Shown: positions 12,465 to 24,600, counted from the first letter of the stretch. The stretch: 64,000 bases of DNA from Pycnopodia helianthoides (GCA_032158295.1 CM063262.1:10859977-10923976), one strand, 5' to 3'. Numbers and translations are program-made. Notes: generated by a model not told the origin, from the letters alone.

Positions 12465-14430
12465 TAGGTGTTCAGGCATTCCTCCCGAAAACCTATTGTT
12501 ACTGTTCTGTTTTTTTTTTCCACTTTATCTGAGATCCTTCTCTCGCAATTTTCGCAAAAAGTATAACTCCTAGAGACTTGAAACTTATCATGCACTTAGA
12601 CCTTAGTGTATAGACGAAACCGCAACTTTTTCGGGGCGATGACGTCATCGACGACGTCATAACATCCAAAATAAAAAATAATGAGAAAAACTGTAAATCG
12701 TCATATCTAGAGAACCATAAATGATAAATACATGATCTTTGCTTCGTATGAAAGTTCAACATTTTGTTTACAACTCTTACACAGAATGTGACCCCATGTG
12801 ACCTTTACTTCCGGTCGAAAACGGACGTTTAAGGGTTTTTTGGCGGAAACGTTGTATCCTATGAACCAAATATGGTACACCTTTAATCATTGTATCATCT
12901 GAAGGCCCTTGAACAGTTCTACAAATCTTTCATTAGGTACGACCCCATGTGACCTTTACTTCCGCTCAAAACCGGAAGTTGAATTTTCTTACATAAAGAA
13001 AACTCGTCATATCTCATGAACCATAAACGTTTTAGACTTAAAACTTCACAAATACTTAGACCTTTGTGTTTAAATATATATGTGTAAAATTCGGTTTGAT
13101 GGTGTCATCGATGACGTCATAACAATAAATCACTGTTTAATATTTAGAAAAATCATAATTGGAGAATCACAAATGCTACATGTAAGATACTTGCACAATA
13201 AAAAATCTCTTGCCAGATTATGCAAATCACATACACAATGTGACACCATATGACCTTTGCTTCCGGTTGAAACCGGAAGTTCAAAATTCAGATTTCAAAC
13301 GTTCATTTCTCATAAACCAAGAAGGGTATTGTCTTGAAACTTACTATGTATATAGATTGTAGTATGTATATGACACCCAAATTGTTTTGGTGCGATGACG
13401 TCATCGATGACGTCATAACAATTAATCAACGTTTAATATTAAAAACAATCATCGGAGAACCATAAATGCTACATGTAAGGTACTTGCACCATAAAAAAGC
13501 TCCGGCCGAATTGTACAAATCACATTCAAAGGGTGACCCCATACGACCTGAGATATATTTCTAAGTGAAATTGGCCATTAAAATATCAAAATCTCGATCC
13601 AATACCTTACGTGGCATGTGGCATACTACTCACGACTGATTCCAGTGCAACGGAGTGGAAGCTAGCCTTATGTCAAGACGCTTGTTGCCTGACATTTAAT
13701 TGCTATGTTCAATGTCGTCCCCATTTCATTCAAACAAAATCTGACATCACTCACGAACACCTGTGTGTTTGTTGTTTACAAACACTGTACGTCTAGTTGT
13801 TTTTGTTTTTGTTCTCGTAATTTTGTTTTGGAAACCGTTGAAACCTTTAGTATGTTTTTATTGGCGTCTTGTGTTTCATCTTTAATTCTGTAAAGTGCAT
13901 TGAGCATCCTTTTAGGCTGATTTTGGCGCTATATAAATATTTTATTATTAGGTGCTCGGGCAATAGCTAAACAACTGTTTTTTATTGTTCTGGGTAAACA
14001 AAAAAAAATAATGTAAAAGCTTTTATTCTTCTTCTCAGAGTTGTTTGTCCACAAGCAAATGCATAGTTGACAAACTCATATCAACTTGAAATTTTACATG
14101 CAGTTACATGTAGACTAAAACTTGAAGTTTCAGGAGAAGTTGTGATGTCATTATGACATCAGATATCTGTCTGATTACAATAAATAAAAGTTTATTATTT
14201 CAAGAAATCATAACTCGTGAACCAAACAATGAATTTTTAAAATCTATACACCATCGCAGAGGTCTTTCACAACTGAACGAACGCTACACATTGTGTGACC
14301 CCATTTGACCTTGACTTCCTGTTGAAAACGGAAGTTGAAAATTCAAAAATGTGTATTTTGAATTTTATATTGACATTTGGAGCCTCAGCAAAACTTAAAG
14401 GCAATTAGATAAAACCTTTTTGTTGTCAAG
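12465..14430. repeat. Foldback family FB, tandem-repeat-rich copy or copies
   Basis: Starts AGGTGTTCAGGC. Repeating units of roughly 300 bases contain GATGACGTCATCGATGACGT, GTGACCCCATGTGACCT and CTTCCGGTT-AACCGGAAG (near 12640, 12785, 12940, 13105, 13245, 13395). A further start AGGTGCTCGGGC at 13951 suggests a second truncated copy to about 14430. Between them, 13925-13950 looks like the SINE tail GGCGCTATATAAAT. Confidence 0.6.
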
Positions 14431-14673
14431 TTCTCCATGCTTTCTGGTCACTTTCAGTTTTGGACACCGCAACACCTTTTTGGGGGATTTACATACTGTA
14501 CACAAATATGTTGGGAAAATACATGTTCAAGGGCTGTTGAAAACCATGGCTTTTGAATTTTAAAATATACAATCTCATTGAATGTGTTGTACAGTGTATG
14601 ATTTAAGAACTTGTTCACCATGCCATGTGTTCTACATTGTTTCATCTCTTTACCCCTACATGTATCTCCACAG

Positions 14674-15042
14674 TATCAAGTGGTCAAGTGACGGTAACAG
14701 TATCTCCAACTCTGACTGTATACAGCGGGAGCTCAGCAACACTTTCCTGCAGTTACACCATAGATGGAAGTGTTCATCCATTATACTTCCTTACGTGGTC
14801 AATGGGCGAAACAACTCGCGAAGCTTATAATGTGGCTGAATTCACTCAAGAAGGCGATAGTCCAAAATATTCAGACGGCTACAGCCCACCAGATTACATA
14901 GCATCCAGAGATATAGCTAAAAGATCATCAACATTAGTTATTGCAAATGTTAACTTCTATAATGACTCCGGGTTATTCTGGTGTAAGGCTGTCCTTTATG
15001 ATGGCTCTGAAGATGAGGAATCTGTTGAAGTGATTGTGATAG
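14674..15042 (+). CDS. Gene C exon: V-set-like immunoglobulin domain
   Basis: A 369-base exon in phase 1-1, with acceptor CTCCACAG at 14673 and donor GTGAGA at 15043. It encodes about 123 residues with the full V-set pattern: B-strand cysteine in ATLSCSY, the core tryptophan in FLTWS, a long C' to D stretch, an E-strand STLVIANV, and the F-strand motif NDSGLFWCKA, a variant of DxGxYxC. The C-terminus EESVEVIVIG is a typical G strand. It lies between the signal-peptide exon and the Ig exon at 20898, all in phase 1. It is a cell-surface or secreted Ig-superfamily module of unknown partner. I cannot assign a family member. Confidence 0.8.
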
Positions 15043-15646
15043 GTGAGAAGCTTGTGATTTCGTCTCTCATTTTGTGTTACACTGTTCATAATTGTTGTTT
15101 TTAATTCTACCTAACTGTACTTTCTCATAATGTTATTACTATTGGTTTATTGGAAATACAAATACTGCGGCCAAGAAGCTTTTGTGCGAATGCATACAAA
15201 GAATAAAAACACTAAAATTTAAAACATTCACAAAACTACACAAGGAAGTGCATCCAACATTTAACAAATGTTTAAGCACAAAACCAAGTTACAGTGTTAA
15301 ACAAAACTAAAAGACTTCAAAATCTTAAAAACTGGACCAGCTAGTAAAATGTTAAGAAATCAGAAAAATCACAGATAAAAAGGCCAACATTTTTGGTTTA
15401 AAAGCAGACTTGTTAATTTGGAATACATACTTTGTTATCTGCTGGTTCAACATTTTGACACTAGTATTGCTGTGCTCGATTTTACAAAGCACTAAGATTC
15501 ATCTTTTAAAAGATGAGTTGTCAGTATTACCATAGTGATTTGTGTTGTAACATCTCACTTTGCTTAGCAGTTAAGATTTAATCTCTAGTAAGATCAATCT
15601 TACATGTACATGTAGCTGTTTGTATAAATTATAAGGGCATGAAGGG

Positions 15647-17351
15647 TAGTCTTGATTGGCGACGTTCATTTTGTTTAACGTAGTGCGATGTCGCAACACG
15701 AATACTGTCCACAACACGAAATACTGAAATATCTGTATCACACGAACATCTGGATCAAAATGAACAACTTGACGCTTTTGGCTCTAGACCCCACCCACAT
15801 TTTTTTTTCTGGCAGCGATTTGAATATTCATGAAATGAAACGCACGCGCACAACGGTGAGCAGGCTGTGACCAGACTGTTCCCCTGTCTTCCCCTGTGTG
15901 AATGATGTTCAAGAAGTGCCTCGGTGATATGATCGACTCCAACTAAGCCAATTTGTTGGGCCTTTGAAGCTGCTCAACAGAGAGTGCATTCATTGCACCG
16001 GTACGATAACGATCACAAAATGCAAGAGACTTCTCCTTCACGGTGTCACCTTGATCGGGGTTTCCGTACAGTCCATTCAAAAAGTCTTTAACGAATAACG
16101 ATAGTACTAGGCTGCTTGAAAAATAACACTTTTTGCCAAATCCAGTCGGTAAATTTAAAACTAAATCATGACCTTACGGAGCCCCTTAAGGAACAGGTAA
16201 CAAAAATTGAAATGGTAAATAAAATAAAAATATTTCATTCCCTCAAAATATTAAATTCGTTCCCCCTCGAATTATTATTTCGAGGGAACGAAATGATTTT
16301 GTGGAAGCGAAATGATTTTGAGAGAACAAAATAAATTAATTTGTTAGATCGAAATAATCTATTTCGTTCCCTCTAAATAATAATTCGTTCCCTCAAAATA
16401 ATTTGAGGGAACGAAATAGTATTTCGAGGGAACGAAATGATATTTTGAGGGAACGAAATAATATTTCGAGGGAACAAATTAATAATACGAGATTATGAAA
16501 TAATATTTCGATGTAACAAAATACTATTGCGAGAGAAATATTAAATATAATATAATTTTTGTTACCTTTTATTTATTTTTTTTTACCTGTCCCTTTAGGG
16601 GCTCCGTATGACCTAGCTTCCTCAAATGTATGAATTGCGGTGGTTTGATAGTCAGTGAAAAAGTTTTCCCATATGCAATTTTGAAAATTTAAGGGATTAA
16701 TCTTGAAACACTTAAGAATAAAAATCCACTTGATGCCAATTTTTCCCATCCCTGGAAAAACGTTATTTGTGGCTTTTTCCGAGCATGAAATAAAAAACAC
16801 ATACGACGAAATGACACAATTTGTGATTTTTCAATTTTTCCCCCAAATGACGATCCTTGCTTTATTCGGAATCGTCCAATTACCGCCGTGTAATAGGATT
16901 CTGTATTGGGCAAGTTTCGCAAATGAACTTTGCGAAAACATTGACTGCGTACACACACGCTGACGACGTCAAGAACTTCATGAATACAGCAGATTTCACC
17001 ATCGAAAATCCCTTCAGTTCGCTGTTATTTGTCAAAATAAACTCTTCAAGGCCCAATTTGATTCTCACAAAATTCTAACGCCGGTCAACATTCACATTAC
17101 TTCTCAAAAAAGCCATTTCCTCGAGGCATACTAACATTCACCTACGTCTAGGTACCATACACAATATCTGTCGCTGAACGCCTCAATATAAATTATGCAA
17201 ATTAGCCTCGTTTTGATCTGCCTGGTTTTTTCCGGGCAGCAAATCCAGATTTATAGACTTGCCCAGTCCTTCTGAGTCAGACTCCCAAACAGTCAATGTA
17301 GAGCCCTCTACCGGTGGCTAATACAAAAAACAGGGTCGCCAATCAAGACTA
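15647..17351. mobile_element. 1.7 kb element with 17-base terminal inverted repeats
   Basis: TAGTCTTGATTGGCGAC at the left and GTCGCCAATCAAGACTA at the right are exact inverted repeats beginning and ending with TA. No transposase is recognised. A MITE (16170-16613) is nested inside. A related word, CATGAAGGGT, lies outside both ends. Confidence 0.6.
16170..16613. repeat. Nested MITE with GAGGGAACGAAAT minisatellite core
   Basis: Inverted ends ACGGAGCCCCTTAAGG and CCTTTAGGGGCTCCGT. The interior (16255-16480) is an array of direct and inverted copies of TTTCGAGGGAACGAAAT with worn units at the edges. Confidence 0.75.
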
Positions 17352-17464
17352 CATTACATGAAGGGTGGCTCTAAAGGTAATCTTAATATTTTAGTGATTA
17401 CCTTTTTAGGGCTGAGTAGCACATCAGATACCGGTACATGTACCGTAGTGTAACAAATTAACAC

Positions 17465-17807
17465 TTAATAGGTAATGTACACTTTTGGTAACGACTCAAA
17501 ATCAGTGTCCACATATTGTGTGATTAAACATATGCATGAACAAACAAACCTGTGAAAGTTTGAGCTCAATTGGTCGTAGAGGTCACGAGAAAATAGTGAA
17601 AAGAGATCTTGTGTGTTTTCTGTTTTTTCAAATTATCGCGCGCAATAATTACTATTGTTTTACTCGTTTTTCAGAAATGATAGCATTTTAGGCAGAAATA
17701 TTTTAAGGAACCCTTTCTACCATTATTTACGTTAAATCATGTAAGTTATGTGTGAATCTGTGAACATTGTGTTTTTCGATCTTACCAATAGTGTACAGGG
17801 CCTTTAA
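17465..17807 (+). repeat. MITE family 6
   Basis: TTAA at both ends, imperfect terminal inverted repeat with the core GTACACTTTTGGTAA against GTACACTATTGGTAA. It shares a short inner motif with family 1 (CAAACCTGTGAAA). Confidence 0.7.
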
Positions 17808-18652
17808 ATTTGTACTTGGCACATTTTTGTAGCAATGGAGAATTCAAGCCAAAAACTGTCAGAAACTACTTATTTATTATGTTAATATGGTCATGATGCA
17901 TAATGACCCCTTAAGGTCACTGGTTGCTAGTAGGTAGAGTTTGACACACAAATACTGTACTGTAATTTTCTGTGGCTGTAATTTTAAGCTACGGCATATG
18001 AATTGATCTTCAGGCCTTCAGCATGCTCCACGGCTCATATTCTGAGCGGCCTTCAGCAATTTTGACTCAAATTAAACATAAAAGTTCAATATTTACAACA
18101 AATTTAAAATAATGCTACATGTATTTCAAAATAGGGTCAGTTGGTCAGGATTTTTTTTAAATTCTGATAAGTTTGACAAGTGTTTAAAAAATGCCCCACC
18201 TACACGATTTAATTCAACCGAAAAATAAGCGAGTGGAAAAAACATTGATCAGGTTAATATGGTTATATGGTTAATATGTTTCAGATACGTCGGTTCTCAA
18301 AAAAGAAAAATTTTCGGTCCAAAATTACCCGCATTTGACTTCTATTGTGGGTCCAAGCTCAAGCGTGTGTTTGCCAATTTCAACTTTTATATGTTCAGTC
18401 ACTTGAAATTTGGAAACTTCAGAAACTTCATCAAAAATTTATTATTTTTGTAGCTTTTTGTACATGTGTATTTTTACAATCCAATTATTTTCCTCTACCA
18501 TTACAAATTAATTTCAAATTGCAATTCAATTATTAGTACTACTGTTGCTACAGTTTTAGTTCTCGTTCTGCTTCAAAGTTCAGAGTGGTAGAGAATAAGT
18601 TCAACTATCCTCTACAATTCGGAGGTCTTGGCTTTTACCATAAAACGGGCTG

Positions 18653-18802
18653 TGCTAAAAATGGTATTCTTGCAACAAGAAAAAAATCATATTTCAAGAA
18701 AAAAACTATTGTGCCACTCCCTTAAAAGTTTTTCTATTAAGTTTTTTGGGAGTGACACAAGAAAAGTTTTCTCGATAGCATTCAAGAATACCATTTTTAG
18801 CA
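18653..18802. repeat. 150-base near-perfect palindrome
   Basis: Arms TGCTAAAAATGGTATTCTT and AAGAATACCATTTTTAGCA are exact; inner arms CACTCCC / GGGAGTG also pair. A foldback MITE is likely. Confidence 0.75.
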
Positions 18803-19017
18803 GTGGGCTTCTTGCTTCGCGTCAACTTTTGCACTCTAGAAATTTTGACTGCCTGTTCCCACCATATGTGTTGCCATCTAATGTACAGGTTCTCACACAA
18901 ACTTAACCCAGTTTTCCTGGTATGCTTCAGCAGGTTGTCACTAAATATGGCTACCTTGCCATCTGAACTACATGTACATACAAAATAATTACCAAAAATC
19001 AGTTTGAATTTATTTCC

Positions 19018-19402
19018 CTAAAGGCAAAGTATACCTTGGAACCGGTGATTGTTTTTGTTTTAATCCTATATAAATGTAGATAATATACAATAAAACTAAC
19101 TGTGAAAAGTTCATTTCAAAAGGTGGTTGCGTTTTTGAGATATCGCCCAAAATCTGGAGCGGTTATGTCCACGCATGAAGAATAATTCCTAATAGGAATA
19201 CACAATCTGAGAAACGTTTCTAAGACTCAAACTTTGGGGGATAAAAACTGACATGTTTTTCCATGTCCACATTATTTTGAATTGAAATATTTCTCAAAAT
19301 GCTTTAAACTATCGAAAGTTGCTGTACTTCTTACGTGTACCAAGTAAGTTTTTATTGCCATAAATTTGTACAGTGATTACCAATCATGTACCTTCCCTTT
19401 AA
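19018..19402 (+). repeat. MITE family 4, copy 1
   Basis: Body shared with 46016-46399 (for example ATCCTATATAAATG and AAAGGTGGT). The left TTAA is mutated to CTAA, the right is TTAA. Confidence 0.8.
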
Positions 19403-19623
19403 AGCATCATTACAATAGTTAATAATAGGCATTGCGGATTGTTTTAAATTCCACATTTCCGGATTGATTTACAGAAAGCATAATCTTTGAAACATTTATA
19501 CCCTAACCATTAACAATATCAATGCATTTTTAACTTATGGTCATTAAGTGGGGACACTCTGGAGGCTTAGTGTTGCAAATACATTGTAGGTTGATGGTCA
19601 ACAACAGACCGATGGGAGAAAAT

Positions 19624-20045
19624 TCGTGGCCGAGCGGATAAGAGCACCGGACTCAAGCTCTGATGTTTCTGTTCAGCAGAGTGTGGGTTCGAGTCCCGGT
19701 CGTGACACTTGTGTCCTTAAGCAAGACACTTAACCATTATTGATGCGTCTTTTGGATGGGACGTAAAGCTGTACAATGTAGGCCCCGTGTGTTGTGTAAT
19801 GCACGTAAAAGAACCCAGTGCACTGATCAAAAACAGAAGGGGTTCGCCCCGGTGTTCCTGGTTTGATTGGCTGCATACTGCACCACAGCACCTTGTAAAC
19901 CATTACATGGTGCTAAAAGGAATGGGTATAATACTTCAAAACGTAGCTCCACAATACCTTGTAGGAAAATACTGAATGTTGAAGCGCCTTGAGTGTCACT
20001 GAGTGACAGATATGAGCGCTATATAAGAAGCCATTATTATTATAA
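19624..20045 (+). repeat. tRNA-derived SINE family a, full-length copy
   Basis: Head GTGGCCGAGCGG and B box GGTTCGAGTCC resemble a leucine or serine tRNA. The long body ends GAGCGCTATATAAGAAGCC followed by an ATT repeat. Other copies are at 24713, 33848 (reverse), 45190-45714 (reverse, split) and 51188. Confidence 0.8.
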
Positions 20046-20897
20046 TATTTGGCGCTTAGATTTGCCAAAGCTTGAAGACCAGGTTTAGTTTTCCCCGAGG
20101 ATAGCCTGTGGCACTATTAAACTTTTTATATTGCTGCTGGTCTGCAGTAGCACATACGTGTACTCACATCGGGCCTCAGTTCTCTCCAAAAAATGTACAC
20201 CTTCTCTCAGATGATCAATTTGTGTTCGACCTGAGTTTTTACTTAATTTATCAGCAGTCACTTTCACTTTCCCTCATTTACAATAAAACACATTAGCACA
20301 TTCCCTAAATTAGTGGAATTCGGGGTACCAACAATGACCATGGCTACACTAACAATATAAACTACATAATCACTGTGACGTCTAAGTCATGTAGGACGTG
20401 CATAGGTTGACTAGTTGTTTAACATGTAGCGCAAGTTTGACTACGTGTGGTTGGCTAAAACTTATTGCCAAAACCATTTAAGTAGAACAGGTGTGTTACG
20501 CACTGACTAAGATAGACAATAGATGCACACAGGTTTGAAAAATGGAAAAATTGTGACATGATAGCATGGTACATTTTTCATAAGGGGTCGCCTGGCATTG
20601 TTTATTTGCCAAGGTAGATTGTTGCAGAGTGTATATTTCAAATCTTGGAAAGCCATTGAATTCAACAATTTATATATTTTTTATTTCAGTAGGGCCTATT
20701 TTTTCTGTAGTACGTGTGTATTCTACAATATGCATTATACAGTACTGCTAGACCTGTAGACATGGTAATAATGTAGAATATGTACCACATGAACATGGTC
20801 GATTGTAGGCGCATTTTGTACATCATGTATTTTGTTAAACTGTAATTAGTACAGTATTTAAGATGATTCATTTCTTTTGCATTACATGTACATGCAG

Positions 20898-21076
20898 TTC
20901 TCCCAATGAGCATCACACTATCTGATGAGACTGGAGCCTATCCTGATGGTGATAAATCATACCTTGTAGAAGGAGAGGAACGTCAGTACGTATGCGTGGT
21001 ACCAGACATTCATCCAGGAGCTACATTCACTTGGACAGAAGGAGATCAGAGTCTTACACCAGATGGTAACTTTAAT
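20898..21076 (+). CDS. Gene C exon: Ig-like domain, truncated by gap
   Basis: The acceptor ACATGCAG ends at 20897 and the open frame runs in phase 1 to the first N at 21077. It reads about 59 residues of an Ig-like domain: MSITLSDETGAYP, then RQYVCVV (B-strand cysteine), and FTWTEGD (core tryptophan). The E-F-G strands and second cysteine fall in the gap. It has the same start phase as the 14674 exon and fits as the next module of gene C. It is also possible that it belongs to another plus-strand gene. The 3' end of this gene is not in the window. Confidence 0.65.
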
Positions 21077-21176
21077 NNNNNNNNNNNNNNNNNNNNNNNN
21101 NNNNNNNNNNNNNNNNNNNNNNNNNNNNNNNNNNNNNNNNNNNNNNNNNNNNNNNNNNNNNNNNNNNNNNNNNNNN
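21077..21176. other. Assembly gap of 100 N
   Basis: Exactly 100 N, the conventional size for a gap of unknown length. It interrupts a plus-strand Ig exon on its left; on its right lies the most 3' visible exon of a minus-strand gene. Both genes lose their 3' ends here. Confidence 0.99.
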
Positions 21177-21341
21177 CGTCACTAGTCAATGGAATGGAAG
21201 CACTGAAACACGACTGCTCTGGCACACGCTCGTTAAAACTGGCATAGGCTTGTCACTTGTCAATAAGGACGACGATATAATAGTAAATGTCATTTGAGAT
21301 GTCACATGTTAATAACAGTTCCTAAATAAATCAACACTTAC

Positions 21342-21668
21342 TTTGCATGGTGAAGCTTGCTGATTGGTTTTGAGATACATCAAGAGTGGAAGCTAAACAC
21401 ATGACGATCGAACCACTGATCAATCTGTCCCGATAATTGAGTATTGTCAAGGTAGACGTCTGGACACAAGACGACACGATGTTCATTTCTATGACTACTC
21501 TATCGTCCGTACCGTTTTGCAGAGTTTCCCAGACGTTGCACTGTGAGTGATAAATTCGCCATGCAATATCTGGACCCGAACCGGCACTAGCTGTGCACAC
21601 GAGCCGGACGTGTGATTGATCAACCCCTTTGGTCACTTGGTCGAGACTGCGAACTTTTAGAGACCAAT
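21342..21668 (-). CDS. Gene A Ig-like module 5, gene B type
   Basis: A 327-base exon, phase 1-1, acceptor TTTACACAG, donor GTAAGT. Motifs: WSLKVRSLDQVTKG, VRLVCTAS, IAWRIYHSQC, VSSCVQTSTLTILNYRD, IVMCLAS, SFTMQS. Unlike gene A modules 1-4 it has a cysteine after the core tryptophan strand (HSQC), a feature of the gene B Ig modules. It differs from the exon at 62325-62651 at only about 12 of 100 aligned residues, and the flanking intron bases also match. It is intact and is the last visible exon before the gap. Confidence 0.85.
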
Positions 21669-24600
21669 CTGTGTAAAGATTAACAAAGATTTAGATCTCG
21701 TTTCCCGCCTATCTTATCAATGGTATTGGTTTGGCTGAGGTTACCCTTTCAGTTTAGACACGCATGACATAACCGTTTGCCTAAAATCATATGCAAAAAC
21801 CCACCTCGAGGAGTTTTTGTGTCTAAAATGAAACACTAGAATATTTTAGTTTAATGACAAATAATAATATACATTGTACAAACAATGGACGCATTATTGT
21901 GAGTGCATCTTCCCAGAATATCATCACGAGGCGAAAGCTGGACTATCCCATTTAACGTGGCGAGGCAGACGCACTTACGTGTATGCGTTATGCCACAACC
22001 GGCCCCATACAATAAGGTGCGATGTCCGTTGATATAGCAATAAAAGATAATACAAACAGTAGTAGTAATACTTTTGGGTTAAACAAAGAAAATTGACCAG
22101 AGTTGAACTTGAACCTGCGACCTCCGGATTAACGTGTCGGTGTGGTAGGAGATTCTGTCCCCCGGAGATTATGTACCCACAAACTTCTTCTGATAGCGCC
22201 CTCTTTTTAACCAACCTCCTCCAGCCCATGTTGATTTCCTATGGGGTACAGAATCTCCGGGGGACAGATTTCCCTACGACAACGGCGCTCTACCGACTGA
22301 GCTATCTAGCCCTAATGTTGATGGTCTCCGTATTTTGTCAATACCTTTGTTCAGGGGGGGGGGACACCAGTCAGAAGCCAGTCAACCTGTAACTATCGTG
22401 CAGCTAGGGATCACCCCCTAGTTTAAGATACAACATAGGAAGCGGCAGCAGAGGGATTACTTTTTTATTTTGAATATCAAGTAATAAACCCCAAGGGAAC
22501 CCCACAACTTCATCACACATGTCTAACGCTCACCCATTGATCCACATGAATAGAGTTTTTCAACTCCCTCCTTGCTTAAAATGCCGTCCACCATCACTAA
22601 ACTACTAAAAGCAATCTCGTTTCTACCACCGTGTATTCTGTATTTCCCGAGTTGCAAGTTGAATGTATTGGTGTCTTCGTAATTTGAACCAATGTTAATT
22701 TCATCATCAATGAAACTTCCGTCATCAGATGCATCCCTCCATATCCCATCGATGTACAATTTTATAATTTCATGAGAAAGATTAACAGCACAGGCAACAT
22801 GAAACCAAGGGCAATCCGTACAGCCTACGTCACGAACGTAGCTGGTGATGTTGATAGCCGTCGACAGTGTGTAATGAGTAATGTTGCTGTCAGTGTTCTT
22901 TTTAGATGCAGAGCACACCATCAACTTTGAGTCCTTAGTGATCCAGAGTCTGAAGTTAGACACGTAATTCTCGTCATAACCTGTGCTGACCACACGATAC
23001 TGATGATAAGAGGCTGAAGAGTATTCAAGAGTTTAATTTTAAGCCACACAGACCACGTATATCCAGTCGACATGCAGAATCTATAGTCTGATACGCAAGT
23101 GTCTTTGAAATTGCCCAGATCTATGTAAGAGTATTCAGGTTTCAAAATAGCACATGATTCCTCCACAACTTGAGGCGCTGTTATCAGACTGGCGTTTCTT
23201 TCACCCATTGATACAACTCTATCATCTATAAACACTGCTGTGTTGCATGGTTCATTGGGGTCGACTGTGCCATTGCTGCCAAGGCTCCATTGATATAACT
23301 CGGGTTGATCTGAGGAAAAGAAAGAAAAAAATCCCAGTCAAAATTGTAACAATTTAAGTGTCGTCAATAATGAGTTTTGTGTAGCTGAGGTAGCGAACGC
23401 CTACACGTTTGCAAAAAGAGTGCATGGAAAAAGGGTATTAGACTTTCCTAGTTTAAACATAAGAATAAGTACCTTCGATGGTCAGGTTAGCTGATTCGTA
23501 GGATTGGCTCGACGGACATAATGCTGAACATCTCAAAACAGAACCGGAATACCCTAGGTTCCTGTAGTTCGTGATTGTCAATGTAGACGTCAGGACACAC
23601 GACGACACGTCATGATTCTCGATACTTACGCCAGTCTCGCCGTGATCAATGACGTCCTCCCACAACTCGTGTTTTGATTTATAGACGCTCCACCCAATGG
23701 ACGGACCTGTCGCGGCACTAGCTGTACACACAAGCTGAAGAGTGAACGGGCTGACTCCATTTGACACTTGCACCAGACTGCGGAGTTTCAGACCCCACTC
23801 TGTAGTGGAGAAATGAACAAAACTACATCAATACCAAGTCCTGAGGTTTGTGTACTTTTTGGTTGTGGCTTGGGCAACGCCATGAGACCTTTGTAGATGC
23901 GTCACGATGTTCACCAATTTTGTGTGTGTGCAAAAACTAGCCAATTTATTAAAGATCCCCTCGATCGGTCAACAAAGTTCAAATCATCTATGAAGCTTTC
24001 GGTAGACCCAATGACCCACGCCCCACTGATTTACGTTTCAACTATATCTACATCTTTTGTACCTGTAAATTTACAGATACTGCAATTGGCACAACTTTGC
24101 GTCAAGAGTATAGCTTTCTGAAAAAAGGGAGGGGGAAAACAAAACAAAACCCAGACCCTCGGTGCAGCTATCCCCAACCTCGTCCCCAGGGTGTGTCGAG
24201 CAGTACGAGGTCGACCGCTCTCTCACCCTTGTATTGGATCATTTGCATATCCACAAATTTTGGATACGTATGCAAATTAGAATAGTCTGGTTGCTTATCG
24301 AAATTTACATCTTCGTCATGGTCTCGTAGTCAGGTACCAGATTTAATAACCTGTTTGTACATTGGTTGCCGGCCGGCTGTTTTGGCAAAGGTTAACATTT
24401 GGTTTTGTCTAATCAGGATCCAAGTAAGGAGTTTCCCTCCCAGGGTTTACTATTGTAAACATTGTTGGAAATAAAGTAAATCATTGGGACGAGGTTGAGT
24501 TTTCCCGTATTCAAATGCGTCTTCGCAAACCGAGGCCGGAAGTTCAAAATAGTATGGCTCCTTTATTGAGAATCAACATTCACCAACAAAGAAGACAGAC

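Noticed and set aside
12560..13560. Repeat array considered as CRISPR-like or satellite DNA
   Set aside because: Units are long, diverged and hairpin based, in an animal genome, and belong to the foldback element family.
18653..18802. MicroRNA precursor
   Set aside because: The stem is far too long and symmetric for a canonical precursor; a foldback MITE explains it.
22093..22392. 99-codon ORF with an LEPATSGL-like start
   Set aside because: This is translation through a SINE and its nested MITE, a common spurious ORF.
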